This document shows, piece after piece, positions 18,163-26,981 of a stretch of 41,037 bases of DNA. The stretch lies in contig NZ_JABEQK010000020.1 of NCBI RefSeq assembly GCF_014174275.1, positions 1-41,037 on the forward strand. The letters run 5' to 3'. The stretch comes from Gluconacetobacter takamatsuzukensis (lineage in GTDB: Bacteria > Pseudomonadota > Alphaproteobacteria > Acetobacterales > Acetobacteraceae). Position 1 is the stretch's first letter, and each line of letters begins with the position of its first letter. The notes under the pieces were generated by a model, which made no database searches, was not told the DNA's origin, and worked only from the letters and a program-made list of their open reading frames with translations. Both the position numbers and the translations under genes were made by a program.

Positions 18163-19515
18163 TCACACCGCATGGCTGTCCGGCGCATCGCGGTCATGGA
18201 CCAGCCGGCCGGCCACGTATGTCGCGCGCACGCTGCGGTCGTCCCCCAGCATCATCAGCACGAACAGCAGGTCCTCGATCGTTTCGCACTGTTCGGCCCG
18301 CTGGGCCATCAGCGGCGTGGCCGCCGGGTCCAGCACGCACAGGTCGGCTTCCATGCCGGGGGCGATGGTGCCGATGCGGTCGTCCAGGTACAGCGCATGG
18401 GCCCCGCCGGCCGTGGCCAGCCAGAAGGCCTGGGCCGGATGCAGCCGCCGGCCGGTCGATTGCGCGACCTTGTAGGCTTCGTTCAGCGTCTGCAACTGCG
18501 ACAGGCTGGTGCCTGCGCCGACATCGGTGCCCACGCCCACGCGGACCGGCCGGCGCGGATCGAGCGCATCGAACAGGCGAAAGGCGCCGCTGCCCAGGAA
18601 CAGGTTCGAGGTCGGGCAATGCGCCAGCGCGCATCCGGTCGCATGGCAGGTGTGGAATGTGTCTTCGTCGACATGCACGCCATGGCCCAGCACGCTGCGC
18701 GGCCCGACCAGCCCGGCATGGGCATAGACGTCCAGATACGATGCGCGCCGGGGGAACAGCTGGCCGACCCATTCGATCTCGGCCAGGTTCTCCGACAGGT
18801 GCGTCTGCATGAACAATCCGTCGCGCTGGCGCAGCAGGCTGCCCGCCAGGTCCAGCTGCTCCTCGGTGCTGGTCGCGGCGAAGCGCGGGGTGACGGCATA
18901 GAGCTGCCGCCCGTTCCGGTGCCAGCGGTCGATCAGGGCCAGGGATTCGTCATAGCCGCCCTGGGGCGTATCGCGCAGGTCGGCGGGTGCGTTGCGGTCC
19001 ATCAGCACCTTGCCCGCGACCATCCGGGTGTTCAGGCGCGCGGATTCGGTAAAGAACGCATCGACCGACTGGGGGTGGACCGTGCAGTACACGGCGGCGC
19101 TGGTGGTGCCGGCCCGCAGCAGCTCGCGCAGGAAACGCCGCGCCACGCCCGCCGCGTAATCGGGGTCGGCGAAGCGGGCCTCGGTGGGGAAGGTATAGCG
19201 CTCCAGCCATTCCAGAAGCTGTTCGCCATAGGCCGCGATCATGGGCAGTTGCGGGTAATGGACATGGGTATCCACGAACCCTGCGGAAATGATGCCCTCG
19301 CGCCAGTGCGTGACCGGCGTATCGGGCGGCAGCGCGTCGCGCAGCGCCGCAAAGGCGCCGAACCGCGTGATGCGCCCGTCCTCGATCAGGATCAGCGCAT
19401 CGGGCTCGTGCACCAGCGCCCGGGCCGGATCGTCCAGGAAGGGATTGGCGCCGAAGGTGACGGCGCGCCCGCGCAGGGCATGGCGGGCGAGCGAGGGGGG
19501 CAGGGACGAAATCAT
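18163..19515 (-). CDS. guaD: guanine deaminase
   Basis: Hydrolyses guanine to xanthine and ammonia in the cytoplasm; 450 residues, the family length. It is an amidohydrolase-fold enzyme with the zinc ligands of FVDTHVHYPQL (HxH), the guanine deaminase signature LERYTFPTEARFAD, a metal His in MQTHLSEN, LGHGVHVDE, the CPTSN loop and the catalytic Asp in GVGTDVGAG. All look intact. It lies 95 bases downstream of the FUSC gene on the same strand and may be co-transcribed with it. A second guanine deaminase-like gene is divergent to that pair at 21941. Confidence 0.93.
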   Translation of the reverse strand: MISSLPPSLARHALRGRAVTFGANPFLDDPARALVHEPDALILIEDGRITRFGAFAALRDALPPDTPVTHWREGIISAGFVDTHVHYPQLPMIAAYGEQLLEWLERYTFPTEARFADPDYAAGVARRFLRELLRAGTTSAAVYCTVHPQSVDAFFTESARLNTRMVAGKVLMDRNAPADLRDTPQGGYDESLALIDRWHRNGRQLYAVTPRFAATSTEEQLDLAGSLLRQRDGLFMQTHLSENLAEIEWVGQLFPRRASYLDVYAHAGLVGPRSVLGHGVHVDEDTFHTCHATGCALAHCPTSNLFLGSGAFRLFDALDPRRPVRVGVGTDVGAGTSLSQLQTLNEAYKVAQSTGRRLHPAQAFWLATAGGAHALYLDDRIGTIAPGMEADLCVLDPAATPLMAQRAEQCETIEDLLFVLMMLGDDRSVRATYVAGRLVHDRDAPDSHAV

Positions 19516-19610
19516 GGTCGGGCACTCGGTCGGATACGATCCGCCCAGTCTCGCCTGTTTTGCCCGGCCGGTGAAGGCAGCCCGCGCCGGCTCGCCCGCA
19601 GGGCCGCTTT

Positions 19611-21803
19611 TCAGGCAGCCTCGGTGCGGCGATAGGGACGGCTGGCGTCCAGAAACGATGCGTTGGCGTCCAGCTCGTTCGAAATGACCAGCAGATAGGC
19701 GATGGCGCGGGTCAGCTCGATGCGCGCGCCGATATTGGTCTCGCGCGCCTCGATGCCGCGCAGGCTGGCGACGGCAATGCGCGCGGCGCGCGCGGTGCGG
19801 CCGTGCTTTCCCGTCAGCTGCGCCATCCGCCGCAGGACCAGCAGCAGGGGGCGGCGCGCCTGGGGCGGCAGCTGGTCGCGGGCCAGGACGGTGCGCACGC
19901 GGATGACGTTCAGCCCGATCGTCATGACCGACAGCGTGCCTTGCAGATAGGCCTCGATGGTGGGCGTGGGGGTGGGCCCGGCATGGCGGATCAGGCGTGC
20001 GAACCGGTCGGTGTTCAGCCCGATCCAGTCATGGGTCTGCGGGATCGGCAGCGCCGAGGCCAGATGGTGCAGGTCGTGCAGGTTATGCTCGCGCATGCGC
20101 AGGCGCTCGCTCCGGCTGCTGAAGGGCAGCACGGTGCGGAAGATCAGGACCGAGAAGCCGATGCTGGCCAGCAGCGAGAGCGAGGAGTTGAAATACGCGA
20201 TCTCGTCCAGCCGCCCCTGGTTCGACGGCCCGATCAGGTTGGACAGGAACAGCGTATAGGATGCGGCGGCGCCCGCCGTGGCGGGGTTGCGCGTCGCCAG
20301 CCCGCCCGCGATCATCGGCGGTGCCAGGCAGGCCGCCAGGATCTCGAAATCCGCCGGATGCGGCAGTACCAGTACCACCAGCACGAACGAGACCCCGACC
20401 GCCCAGAACGCGCCGAGCAGGAAGTTCATGGTGGCGAGCACCGGGTTCTCGCGCGTCGCGAACAGGCCGCAGGTCAGGGCGACCATGATGATGAAGGCCA
20501 GGCCGCTCGGCCACGCGGTTACTTCCCAGATCAGGCCGGCCGAGGTGATCGCGACGGCGGCGCGGATGCCGTTATGAAACGCCTCCTTGTAGTCGCGGTG
20601 CGATTTCAGGCGGAAATGGAACCGGTCGCCGCGGATGGCGCGGTGGCTGGCATCGAATTCCTCCAGCGCCTGCTGCAACTCCGCCAGCAGTTCCTCCAGC
20701 GCGCTGTGCAGGATGCGCCCATCCAGCAGCGCCTGGATTTCCGGGCTGTCGGGCGGGTGCTGGCCGTTGCTTTCCTCGGTCAGCGCATTGACGATCTGCT
20801 GGCGGCAGACACCGCGCAGCGCGCGCAGGTCGGCCAGCACTTCCGGCAGGTCCTCGTCCCGCTTCAGGCGCGGCGCCATGCCCTGCAGGAAGGTGCGCAC
20901 CAGCAGCGAGGTTTCGGTAAAGCCCGGATGCGCCGCGCCCAGCGCGCGCAGGCGCGCGGTCATGCCCAGCCCGCGCGACAGCAGGACCGAGACCGTGGCC
21001 AGGGCGGCGCGGGCATGGTCGCCCTCGTGCCCGTGGGGGCCCATCTCGATCTCGCTGAATTCGATCTGGTCGTTGATCGTCAGGATGGTGCCGAACAGCG
21101 CGCGCGAGCGCACGAAGGCCTCTTCGTTGCCGGCCAGCAGGTCGGCGATGGCGCCCGAGGTGCTGGTCAGGGCCGTCAGCAGCTTTTCGCGGATATTGCG
21201 GCGCGCGGTGTCGGCCAGGTTGTGCGACAGCAGGCCGGCGATCAGGCTCTCGCACGCAATGCCCAGCACGATATAGGTCGAGCGCGACATCGCGATCATG
21301 AACACGTCGTTGGGGCTGCGCACCGCGTCCAGCGCGATGATGGCGCAGGTATAGCCCGACAGGACCAGCGCGTAGGACCGGAAGTTGCGCACCAGCGTCG
21401 CCACGCCGCAGCACACGCCGATCCAGAGGCCGATCGCCGGAAAGAACAGCCACGGCGCCTGTGGAAAGGCCGCGACCAGGGCAACGGCGGATATGGCGCC
21501 GATGGCGGTGCCGACCAGTCGCCATCGCGCCTTCGACAGGCTCTCGCCGCGCGATCCCTGCGCCACGATCCAGACGGTCATCGGTGCCCATTGCGGGCTG
21601 TCCAGTTCCATCCACATCGCCAGGATCAGCGACAGGATGGCCGCGGCGGTGGTGCGCAGCGCAAAGCCGACCGCCTCGGCCTTGGGGGCGTACAGCCATC
21701 GCAGATGGCTCAGCCGCCCCGCACCCGGCGGGCGCAGGGTCGGGGGGCGCCATGACACGAGGCGTTCCAGCATGCTCAGGGCAAAGGCGGGGAAGACGGG
21801 CAC
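19611..21803 (-). CDS. FUSC-family inner-membrane protein (AaeB/YccS-like)
   Basis: Membrane protein of 730 residues in the fusaric-acid-resistance/aromatic-acid-exporter superfamily. It has the usual duplicated plan: a first block of about six membrane helices (residues about 45-190, FALRTTAAAILSLILAMWM through YIVLGIACESLIAGLL), a large cytoplasmic helical region (about 190-400), and a second block of helices (about 400-560). A soluble tail ends it. The motif SPQWAPMTVWIVAQGSRGES, with a conserved Trp and a basic turn, is typical. Members export aromatic acids and other small compounds, often with a membrane-fusion partner; none is seen here. Position between two guanine deaminases suggests a purine-related substrate, an inference. 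GTG 21803 or ATG 21773 may be the start. Confidence 0.87.
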   Translation of the reverse strand: MPVFPAFALSMLERLVSWRPPTLRPPGAGRLSHLRWLYAPKAEAVGFALRTTAAAILSLILAMWMELDSPQWAPMTVWIVAQGSRGESLSKARWRLVGTAIGAISAVALVAAFPQAPWLFFPAIGLWIGVCCGVATLVRNFRSYALVLSGYTCAIIALDAVRSPNDVFMIAMSRSTYIVLGIACESLIAGLLSHNLADTARRNIREKLLTALTSTSGAIADLLAGNEEAFVRSRALFGTILTINDQIEFSEIEMGPHGHEGDHARAALATVSVLLSRGLGMTARLRALGAAHPGFTETSLLVRTFLQGMAPRLKRDEDLPEVLADLRALRGVCRQQIVNALTEESNGQHPPDSPEIQALLDGRILHSALEELLAELQQALEEFDASHRAIRGDRFHFRLKSHRDYKEAFHNGIRAAVAITSAGLIWEVTAWPSGLAFIIMVALTCGLFATRENPVLATMNFLLGAFWAVGVSFVLVVLVLPHPADFEILAACLAPPMIAGGLATRNPATAGAAASYTLFLSNLIGPSNQGRLDEIAYFNSSLSLLASIGFSVLIFRTVLPFSSRSERLRMREHNLHDLHHLASALPIPQTHDWIGLNTDRFARLIRHAGPTPTPTIEAYLQGTLSVMTIGLNVIRVRTVLARDQLPPQARRPLLLVLRRMAQLTGKHGRTARAARIAVASLRGIEARETNIGARIELTRAIAYLLVISNELDANASFLDASRPYRRTEAA

Positions 21804-21940
21804 GGGGCGTAGGGTTTCCGGCGGCAGGGGCTATTTCGCGATAGACTAGGTCAGGCCTCTCCGGGACGATAGCCAAGCCGTGTATATCAGTCATAGGCAT
21901 CGGACGTTGCATGGCGAGGACCACGGGCCGGAGGGCAAGG

Positions 21941-23344
21941 ATGACCGATCACTGTTCCAGTCCCCCTCCATGGGCGGATTTGCGCAACCGCGTGGTGGCC
22001 GGCGACTGGTTCCATGCCCCGACGCCCGGCCGGATGGAGCGGATGAAGGGTGGCCTGGTCGAAATCGGCGCCGACGGACGCATCGCCGGGGTCTGCCATG
22101 CGGGCAGCGAGGAGCATCGCGCGACAATGCGCGAGGCGGCGCGGACGGGCAGGCTGGTGACGCTGGACGGGTTCCTGCTCCCCGGGATGGTCGACCTGCA
22201 TGTCCATGCGCCGCAATATCCCCAACTGGGCAAGGGGCTGGACCAGCCGCTGGAAGTCTGGCTGCAACGCTACACCTTCCCGCTGGAGGCCCGGTACGCC
22301 GACCGCCTGTTCGCGCGCACCGTCTACCGGCGCCTGGTGGCCGACCTGCTGGCGGGCGGCACCACCACGGCGCTCTATTTCGCCAGCCGCCATGTCGCGG
22401 CCACCTGCGAACTGGCCGATGCCTGCATCGACGCCCGGCAGCGGGCGCTGGTGGGGCGGGTGGTGATGGACAATCCCGACCAGTGTCCGGATTTCTATCG
22501 CGATGCCTCGGTGGCCGAAGGGCTGGCGGCCACGCGGGCGGTGGCGGCGCATATCGCCGCCCACCCCGCCAATGACGGATGGGTGCGGCCGGTGGTGACG
22601 CCGCGCTTCCTGCCCTCGTGCACCGACGATATGCTGCGCGCGCTGGGCGACCTGGCGGGGGAATGCGGCTGCCACGTCCAGACCCATTGCGCCGAAAGCG
22701 ACTGGGCGCGCGAGTACGGCCAGGCCCGTTTCGGGCGCGGCGATGTCGAGGTGCTGGACCGGTTCGGCCTGCTGACCCGCCATACCGTACTGGCCCACGG
22801 CAATTTCATCGGCGCGCCCGACATGGACCTGCTGGCCCGGCGGGGCAGCGCGGTGGCGCATTGCCCGCTGTCGAACGCATGGTTCGCCAATGCGGTCTTT
22901 CCGCTGCGCGCCGCGCTGGACAAGGGGGTGCGGGTCGGGCTGGGGACCGACATCGCGGGCGGCCCTTCGGCCTCGATGATGGATGCGATGCGCATGAGCG
23001 TGGCCGCGTCGCGCATGCTGCGCGACGGCGTCGATCCCGACCGGCCGGCGGCGGAACGCGGGCGCCCGGGCAGCGCGGTGGACATGATGACGGCCTTCCA
23101 CCTCGCCACCGCCGGCGGCGGCGACGCGCTGGACCTGCCGGTGGGCCGCTTCGCCCCCGGCCAGCATTTCGACGCGCTGCGCATCGACCCCGACGCCCCG
23201 CTGGGCACCATGCGGCTATGGGGCGACGAGAGCGACGAGGACCTGCTGGCGACGGCGCTCTATACGGCCTCGCGCGCCAACATCACCCATGTCTGGACCG
23301 ATGGACGGCAGACCGGGCAGGCGGCGCGCCCGGAACCGGACTAG
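21941..23344 (+). CDS. second guanine deaminase-like amidohydrolase
   Basis: A 467-residue amidohydrolase of the guanine deaminase branch, distant from guaD at 18163. It keeps the zinc ligands of MVDLHVHAPQYPQL, the diagnostic LQRYTFPLEARYAD, HVQTHCAESD, LAHGNFIG, AHCPLSNAW and the catalytic Asp in GLGTDIAGGPSASM. So it is likely an active deaminase of guanine or a related base. ATG 21941 follows GGAGGGCAAGG; ATG 21911 is an alternative. It is transcribed away from the FUSC gene across a 137-base region and converges with the ribokinase gene (24-base gap). Two such enzymes so close suggests different substrates or different regulation. Confidence 0.88.
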   Translation: MTDHCSSPPPWADLRNRVVAGDWFHAPTPGRMERMKGGLVEIGADGRIAGVCHAGSEEHRATMREAARTGRLVTLDGFLLPGMVDLHVHAPQYPQLGKGLDQPLEVWLQRYTFPLEARYADRLFARTVYRRLVADLLAGGTTTALYFASRHVAATCELADACIDARQRALVGRVVMDNPDQCPDFYRDASVAEGLAATRAVAAHIAAHPANDGWVRPVVTPRFLPSCTDDMLRALGDLAGECGCHVQTHCAESDWAREYGQARFGRGDVEVLDRFGLLTRHTVLAHGNFIGAPDMDLLARRGSAVAHCPLSNAWFANAVFPLRAALDKGVRVGLGTDIAGGPSASMMDAMRMSVAASRMLRDGVDPDRPAAERGRPGSAVDMMTAFHLATAGGGDALDLPVGRFAPGQHFDALRIDPDAPLGTMRLWGDESDEDLLATALYTASRANITHVWTDGRQTGQAARPEPD

Positions 23345-23368
23345 GGAAACCGAGCCAGGGAATCGGCC

Positions 23369-24319
23369 CTATCCCGGCTGCGTGGCCAGCAGCCGCTCGA
23401 TCTCGGGCCGGGTCGGCGCGGCCTCCGACGCCCCCCTGCGCGTCGTGGCCAGGGCGCCGCAGGCGGCGGCGTAGCGCGTGGCGGCCGCCAGATCCATGCC
23501 CGCTGACAGCGCAACCGCCAGCCCGCCATTGAAGCAGTCGCCGGCCGCCGTGCTGTCGATGGGCGCGACGGCGAAGGGCGGCACGAATCCGTGCCCCGAT
23601 TCGTCGGAATAGAGCACGCCCCGCGCGCCCAGCTTGACGATGGCGCGCCGCAGCCCCAGCCCGTGCAGCGCCTCGGCCGCGTGGCGCGCGCTCTCCGGGT
23701 CGTGCGGGCGCAGGCCGGTCAGGCGCTCGGTCTCGGTCTCGTTCGGGGTCATCAGTTCGGCAAGCGCGAACAACTCGGCGTCCAGCCCGTCGGCGGGCAC
23801 CGGGGCAGGGTCGAGAATCAGCCGTCCTCCGGCCTGCGCGACGGCCCGCGCGGCGGCGCGCAGCGTGTCCATCGGGATCTCGCACTGCATCAGCACGATC
23901 GCGCCGGGCGCCAGCAGCGGCACCAGGCGGGCGATGTCGGTACCGTCGATCGCCATGTTGGCCCCGCCCACGACGACGATCGTGTTTTCGCCGCCCGAGT
24001 CGGTGCAGATCATCGCGAGTCCCGTCAGGTCGCCCGCCGAACGGTACAGGTCGTCGGGCGCCACGCCGTGCCGCCGCAGCGCCGCCGCCGCGAAATCGGC
24101 CAGCGGGTCGTCCCCCGTCCGGCCGACAAACCGTACATCCGCGCCCTGTCGCGCCGCTGCCACCGCCTGGTTGGCGCCCTTGCCGCCTAGTCCCAGCCCG
24201 GCATCCAGCGCATGCAGGGTTTCCCCCGGAACGGGAAAGTGATTCACCCGCGCGCCGACATCGATATTGACGCTCCCGAATACGAGGATCGGAGGTTTAT
24301 TACTTCGTGTTACGGACAT
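23369..24319 (-). CDS. rbsK: ribokinase-family sugar kinase
   Basis: PfkB-family kinase of 316 residues, most like ribokinase, which makes ribose 5-phosphate from ribose and ATP. The N-terminus has GSVNIDV and the substrate motif GGKGANQAVAAARQGA; the C-terminus carries the anion hole and catalytic base in DSTAAGDCFNGG (Asp261), where most ribokinases have DTTAAGDTFNG. Length is normal. Beside purine-degrading enzymes it could recycle ribose from nucleosides; other PfkB substrates remain possible. The first bases upstream (24320-24461) are AT-rich and shared with the divergent mucR-type gene. Confidence 0.9.
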   Translation of the reverse strand: MSVTRSNKPPILVFGSVNIDVGARVNHFPVPGETLHALDAGLGLGGKGANQAVAAARQGADVRFVGRTGDDPLADFAAAALRRHGVAPDDLYRSAGDLTGLAMICTDSGGENTIVVVGGANMAIDGTDIARLVPLLAPGAIVLMQCEIPMDTLRAAARAVAQAGGRLILDPAPVPADGLDAELFALAELMTPNETETERLTGLRPHDPESARHAAEALHGLGLRRAIVKLGARGVLYSDESGHGFVPPFAVAPIDSTAAGDCFNGGLAVALSAGMDLAAATRYAAACGALATTRRGASEAAPTRPEIERLLATQPG

Positions 24320-24461
24320 CGGCTCGTCGTTCCCGTTAAAAATTAAAAATGTTTTTGTAAGAATTATTTGTCTACGCTATCATTTCAAGATATTTATGAT
24401 AAAGAAGCGACGCGAATCGCTGATGTCGTAAGAAGTCATAATAACAGAATGGAATTTCGGT
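24320..24461. promoter_or_regulatory. AT-rich divergent promoter region (rbsK / mucR)
   Basis: The 142 bases between ribokinase and mucR include a strongly AT-rich block (about 24337-24400) with A- and T-tracts such as TTAAAAATTAAAAATG and TTTATGATAAAG. MucR/Ros proteins bind AT-rich DNA and commonly repress their own genes, so this is a probable autoregulatory target. No exact promoter boxes are assigned. Confidence 0.5.
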
Positions 24462-24947
24462 ATGTCGGAAATCGAGCAGGGTGCATCTTTGTTGGAACTC
24501 ACGGCGCAGATCGTCTCGGCGCATGTTTCGAACAACAGCGTGGTCGCCGACGGCGTGCCTGATCTGATCCGGCAAGTCTACCAGGCGCTTACCTCTCTCG
24601 GCCAGGTCGCGCCGGAGCCCGAGAAGCTCCAGCCGGCGGTGCCGATCAAGCGTTCGGTCTTCCCGGATTACATCGTCTGTCTCGAGGACGGAAAGAAGCT
24701 GAAGATGCTCAAGCGGCATCTGCAGAGCGCCTATGGCATGACGCCGGACCAGTATCGCGAGCGCTGGGGCCTGCCGACCGACTACCCCATGGTCGCCCCG
24801 AACTATGCCGAGCGCCGCTCCACCCTGGCGCGCGAGATCGGGCTGGGCCGGAAGATTACCGCGACGGTCGAAGAAACAGCCTCCGAGGCCGGTGCGGCCG
24901 CCAAGCCGGCCCGGCGCGGGCGCAAGCCTGCGGCTCCGCAGGAGTGA
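24462..24947 (+). CDS. mucR: MucR/Ros-family transcriptional regulator
   Basis: H-NS-like global regulator of alphaproteobacteria, 161 residues. The N-terminal 45 residues are helical and mediate oligomerisation in the family. The zinc-finger-type DNA-binding region is at about 62-110: RSVFPDYIVCLEDGKKLKML followed by KRHLQSAYGMTPDQYRERW. Cys73, Asp76 and His86 fit the Ros finger, while the second His position is occupied by Ala/Tyr, so zinc may not be fully coordinated, as in some known family members. The C-terminus is Ala/Lys-rich (AKPARRGRKPAA) with an AT-hook-like RGRKP. It is followed at 36 bases by sppA. It likely controls surface polysaccharide or motility genes, inferred from the family. 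Confidence 0.92.
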   Translation: MSEIEQGASLLELTAQIVSAHVSNNSVVADGVPDLIRQVYQALTSLGQVAPEPEKLQPAVPIKRSVFPDYIVCLEDGKKLKMLKRHLQSAYGMTPDQYRERWGLPTDYPMVAPNYAERRSTLAREIGLGRKITATVEETASEAGAAAKPARRGRKPAAPQE

Positions 24948-24983
24948 CCGTGCGTTTCGCCGCACGGGTAGCGCGAATCCCCC

Positions 24984-25922
24984 ATGGCTGATCCCGATCT
25001 GGTGGTCGACCGGCTGCGCCTGCGCCGTCGGCTGCTGTTCTGGCGCGTGGGGGCGGTCGTCGCGTTCGTCCTGGCCTGGCTGGGACTCGGCGGCCAGGCG
25101 CTGCTCCATCACGGCCCGCTGGTCGGGCGCGACCATCTGGCCCGGGTCCGCGTCAGCGGAATCATCGGGTCGGACAATCGCAAGCTGATCGACCTGATCG
25201 ACGGCGCCGCGAAGGCCAAGTCGGTGCGCGGCCTGGTCCTGTCGGTCGACAGTCCGGGCGGTTCGGTCAGCGGCGGCGAGGCCCTGCACGACGCGGTGGC
25301 CCGCTTCGCCGCGCGCAAGCCGGTCGTGGCGACGATGGGCGGAGTCGCGGCATCGGCGGGGTACATGATCTCGGTCCCCGCGCAGCGGATCTTCGCCGGC
25401 CAGTCGACCCTGACTGGGTCGATCGGCGTGATCATGCAGGCGCCCGACGTCTCCGGCCTGCTCGATCGCGTAGGCGTCAAGGTGGACGAACTGGTATCCG
25501 GCCCGCTGAAGGGGCAGCCTTCCGCCGTCCAGCCGCTGTCGCCCGAAGGGCGGCAGATGCTCCAGGGCGTGGTGGCGGACCTGTTCGACCAGTTCGTCAC
25601 GATGGTCGCGGACGGCCGGCACATGCCGGTCGACCGGGTGCGATCGCTGGCCGACGGCCGCCCCTATACCGGCCGGCAAGCCCTGCCGCTGGGGCTGATC
25701 GACCAGATAGGCACCGAGCGCGATGCCGTGGCCTGGCTGGCCCGGACCCAGCACCTGCCCGAGGCGATTCCGGTTGTCGATCTGAAGGCGCCCACCGACG
25801 GGAAATGGATCCCGCGACTGACTCGCAGCATGCTCAGCGTCATTCTTGGTGAGGAATGGGCAGGATCTGTGGTATCGCAAGGTGTTGCGCTCGACGGGGC
25901 TGTCGCGCTCTGGAAACCTTGA
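24984..25922 (+). CDS. sppA: SppA-type signal peptide peptidase (S49)
   Basis: Inner-membrane serine protease of the S49 family, 312 residues, the short single-domain form. It cleaves remnant signal peptides in the membrane. One N-terminal membrane helix (about residues 18-40) anchors it. The catalytic domain has [12 protein letters not shown], the nucleophile in [10 protein letters not shown] (Ser124) and the general base Lys176 in SGPLKGQPS, the Ser-Lys dyad of SppA. It sits between mucR and ihfB, 20 bases before ihfB, so the three may be co-transcribed. Confidence 0.92.
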   Translation: MADPDLVVDRLRLRRRLLFWRVGAVVAFVLAWLGLGGQALLHHGPLVGRDHLARVRVSGIIGSDNRKLIDLIDGAAKAKSVRGLVLSVDSPGGSVSGGEALHDAVARFAARKPVVATMGGVAASAGYMISVPAQRIFAGQSTLTGSIGVIMQAPDVSGLLDRVGVKVDELVSGPLKGQPSAVQPLSPEGRQMLQGVVADLFDQFVTMVADGRHMPVDRVRSLADGRPYTGRQALPLGLIDQIGTERDAVAWLARTQHLPEAIPVVDLKAPTDGKWIPRLTRSMLSVILGEEWAGSVVSQGVALDGAVALWKP

Positions 25923-25942
25923 ATCGAAACGGGACAAGACGG

Positions 25943-26242
25943 ATGACCAAATCGGAGCTGATTGCCGAACTGGCTGCGGCAAATCCGCATCTTCTCGGCC
26001 GCGATGTCGAACTGATCGTTCAGACGATTTTCAGCGAGATCAGTGCGGCCCTGGCGCGCGGGGACCGGGTGGAACTGCGCGGATTCGGCGCATTCACGGT
26101 CAAGAAACGCGACGCCCGCACGGGCCGCAACCCCCGCACCGGCGAAATGGTGGCCGTGGATGAAAAGGTCGTCCCGTTCTTCAAGGCGGGCAAGGAACTG
26201 CGCGAGCGCGTCAATGGCGGCGTGGAGCCGGGCGAGGACTGA
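25943..26242 (+). CDS. ihfB: integration host factor beta subunit
   Basis: Small DNA-bending protein of 99 residues, IHF beta (HU/IHF family). It begins [17 protein letters not shown], typical of IhfB, then has the dimer helices, [20 protein letters not shown] and the beta-arm sequence [13 protein letters not shown], which inserts a Pro into the DNA minor groove. The C-terminal [13 protein letters not shown] is standard. With IhfA it bends DNA at promoters, including sigma-54 promoters, and in phage-type recombination. The frame is open upstream to 25856, overlapping sppA, but ATG 25943 matches the family start. Confidence 0.95.
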   Translation: MTKSELIAELAAANPHLLGRDVELIVQTIFSEISAALARGDRVELRGFGAFTVKKRDARTGRNPRTGEMVAVDEKVVPFFKAGKELRERVNGGVEPGED

Positions 26243-26347
26243 CCGTCACGGCCTGGCGGTCGCGGCATGCCATGCCTCCGTCCGTCCGGCAGATCCGGCA
26301 GAATGTTCTTGATATGTTCTAATTGCTGCTGCTACGAATTCTTCTCC

Positions 26348-26656
26348 ATGAGCGGTGCCGGGACCGCGGAGGTGCGTAGGGTGCGGGACGTGATCTCTGG
26401 TCTTCTCGTGGTGTGTGCCGTGGCCTCGTGCGCGGCCCTGCCGGCATGGGCGGGCACTCCCCGCCATGCGCACCACCATCGCTCAGGGCTTGCGGCGCAT
26501 CTCTGCGCCTCGCATGACGCGGTAATCGGGACCCATGGCCACCGGCTGCGCGTCATCGGCCAGCGGCACTATTTCGCCCCGATCGGGCAGGCCATGTATT
26601 ATCGCGACAAATCGCATCGCTGCCAGCTCGGCCGCACGGCCCGCCGGCATAGCTGA
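26348..26656 (+). CDS. small exported His-rich protein
   Basis: A protein of 102 residues without a known function. After a short polar start a hydrophobic segment (VISGLLVVCAVASCAALPAWA) forms a signal peptide, cleaved before GTPRHAHHHR. The mature part is basic and His-rich (HAHHH, THGH, RHYF) with two Cys, LCASHDAV and SHRCQLG. It could bind metal in the periplasm, an inference only. No strong ribosome site precedes ATG 26348; one of the GTG codons near 26370 may be the true start. Confidence 0.5.
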   Translation: MSGAGTAEVRRVRDVISGLLVVCAVASCAALPAWAGTPRHAHHHRSGLAAHLCASHDAVIGTHGHRLRVIGQRHYFAPIGQAMYYRDKSHRCQLGRTARRHS

Positions 26657-26729
26657 CAGGGCAGGGCGGGCTGCTATCGGAGCCGCCCTTGGCAGCCCCC
26701 CGCGCAGGATGACTTTGAAAACCAGCTGC

Positions 26730-26945
26730 CTAGAGCGGCCGATGAGCGCGCTCCACCAGGCGGCGCCAGACCGAGCGCGCCTGGGCCAGCACCGGATTGG
26801 GCTGCGCCGTGGGGGCGGCCAGCACCTTGCGGGCCTCTTCCTTGCGGGCCAGCCAGCTATCGAGGCTGACACCCGCCTTCGCGGCCCGGCGGGCTTCGTA
26901 AGCCTGCTTCCCCGCGGCGTTTCCCGGCTTGTCCTGGCTGCTCAT
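26730..26945 (-). CDS. small hypothetical protein
   Basis: A 71-residue basic, helical protein without a recognised domain. The sequence is rich in Ala, Arg and Lys (KQAYEARRAAKAGVSLDSWLARKEEARK) and has no membrane segment. AGGACCG stands a few bases before the ATG, which supports translation. It begins 36 bases past the stop of the LysR-type gene on the same strand, so it may be its downstream partner. Confidence 0.55.
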   Translation of the reverse strand: MSSQDKPGNAAGKQAYEARRAAKAGVSLDSWLARKEEARKVLAAPTAQPNPVLAQARSVWRRLVERAHRPL

Positions 26946-26981
26946 CGGTCCTGCGGTTCCTTGCGGGCGTGTTCGGCCCGC

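Noticed and set aside
19803-21755. 650-codon plus-strand open frame opposite the FUSC gene
   Set aside because: The minus-strand product has clear membrane helices and family motifs; the plus-strand one is low-complexity Gln/Arg/Gly.
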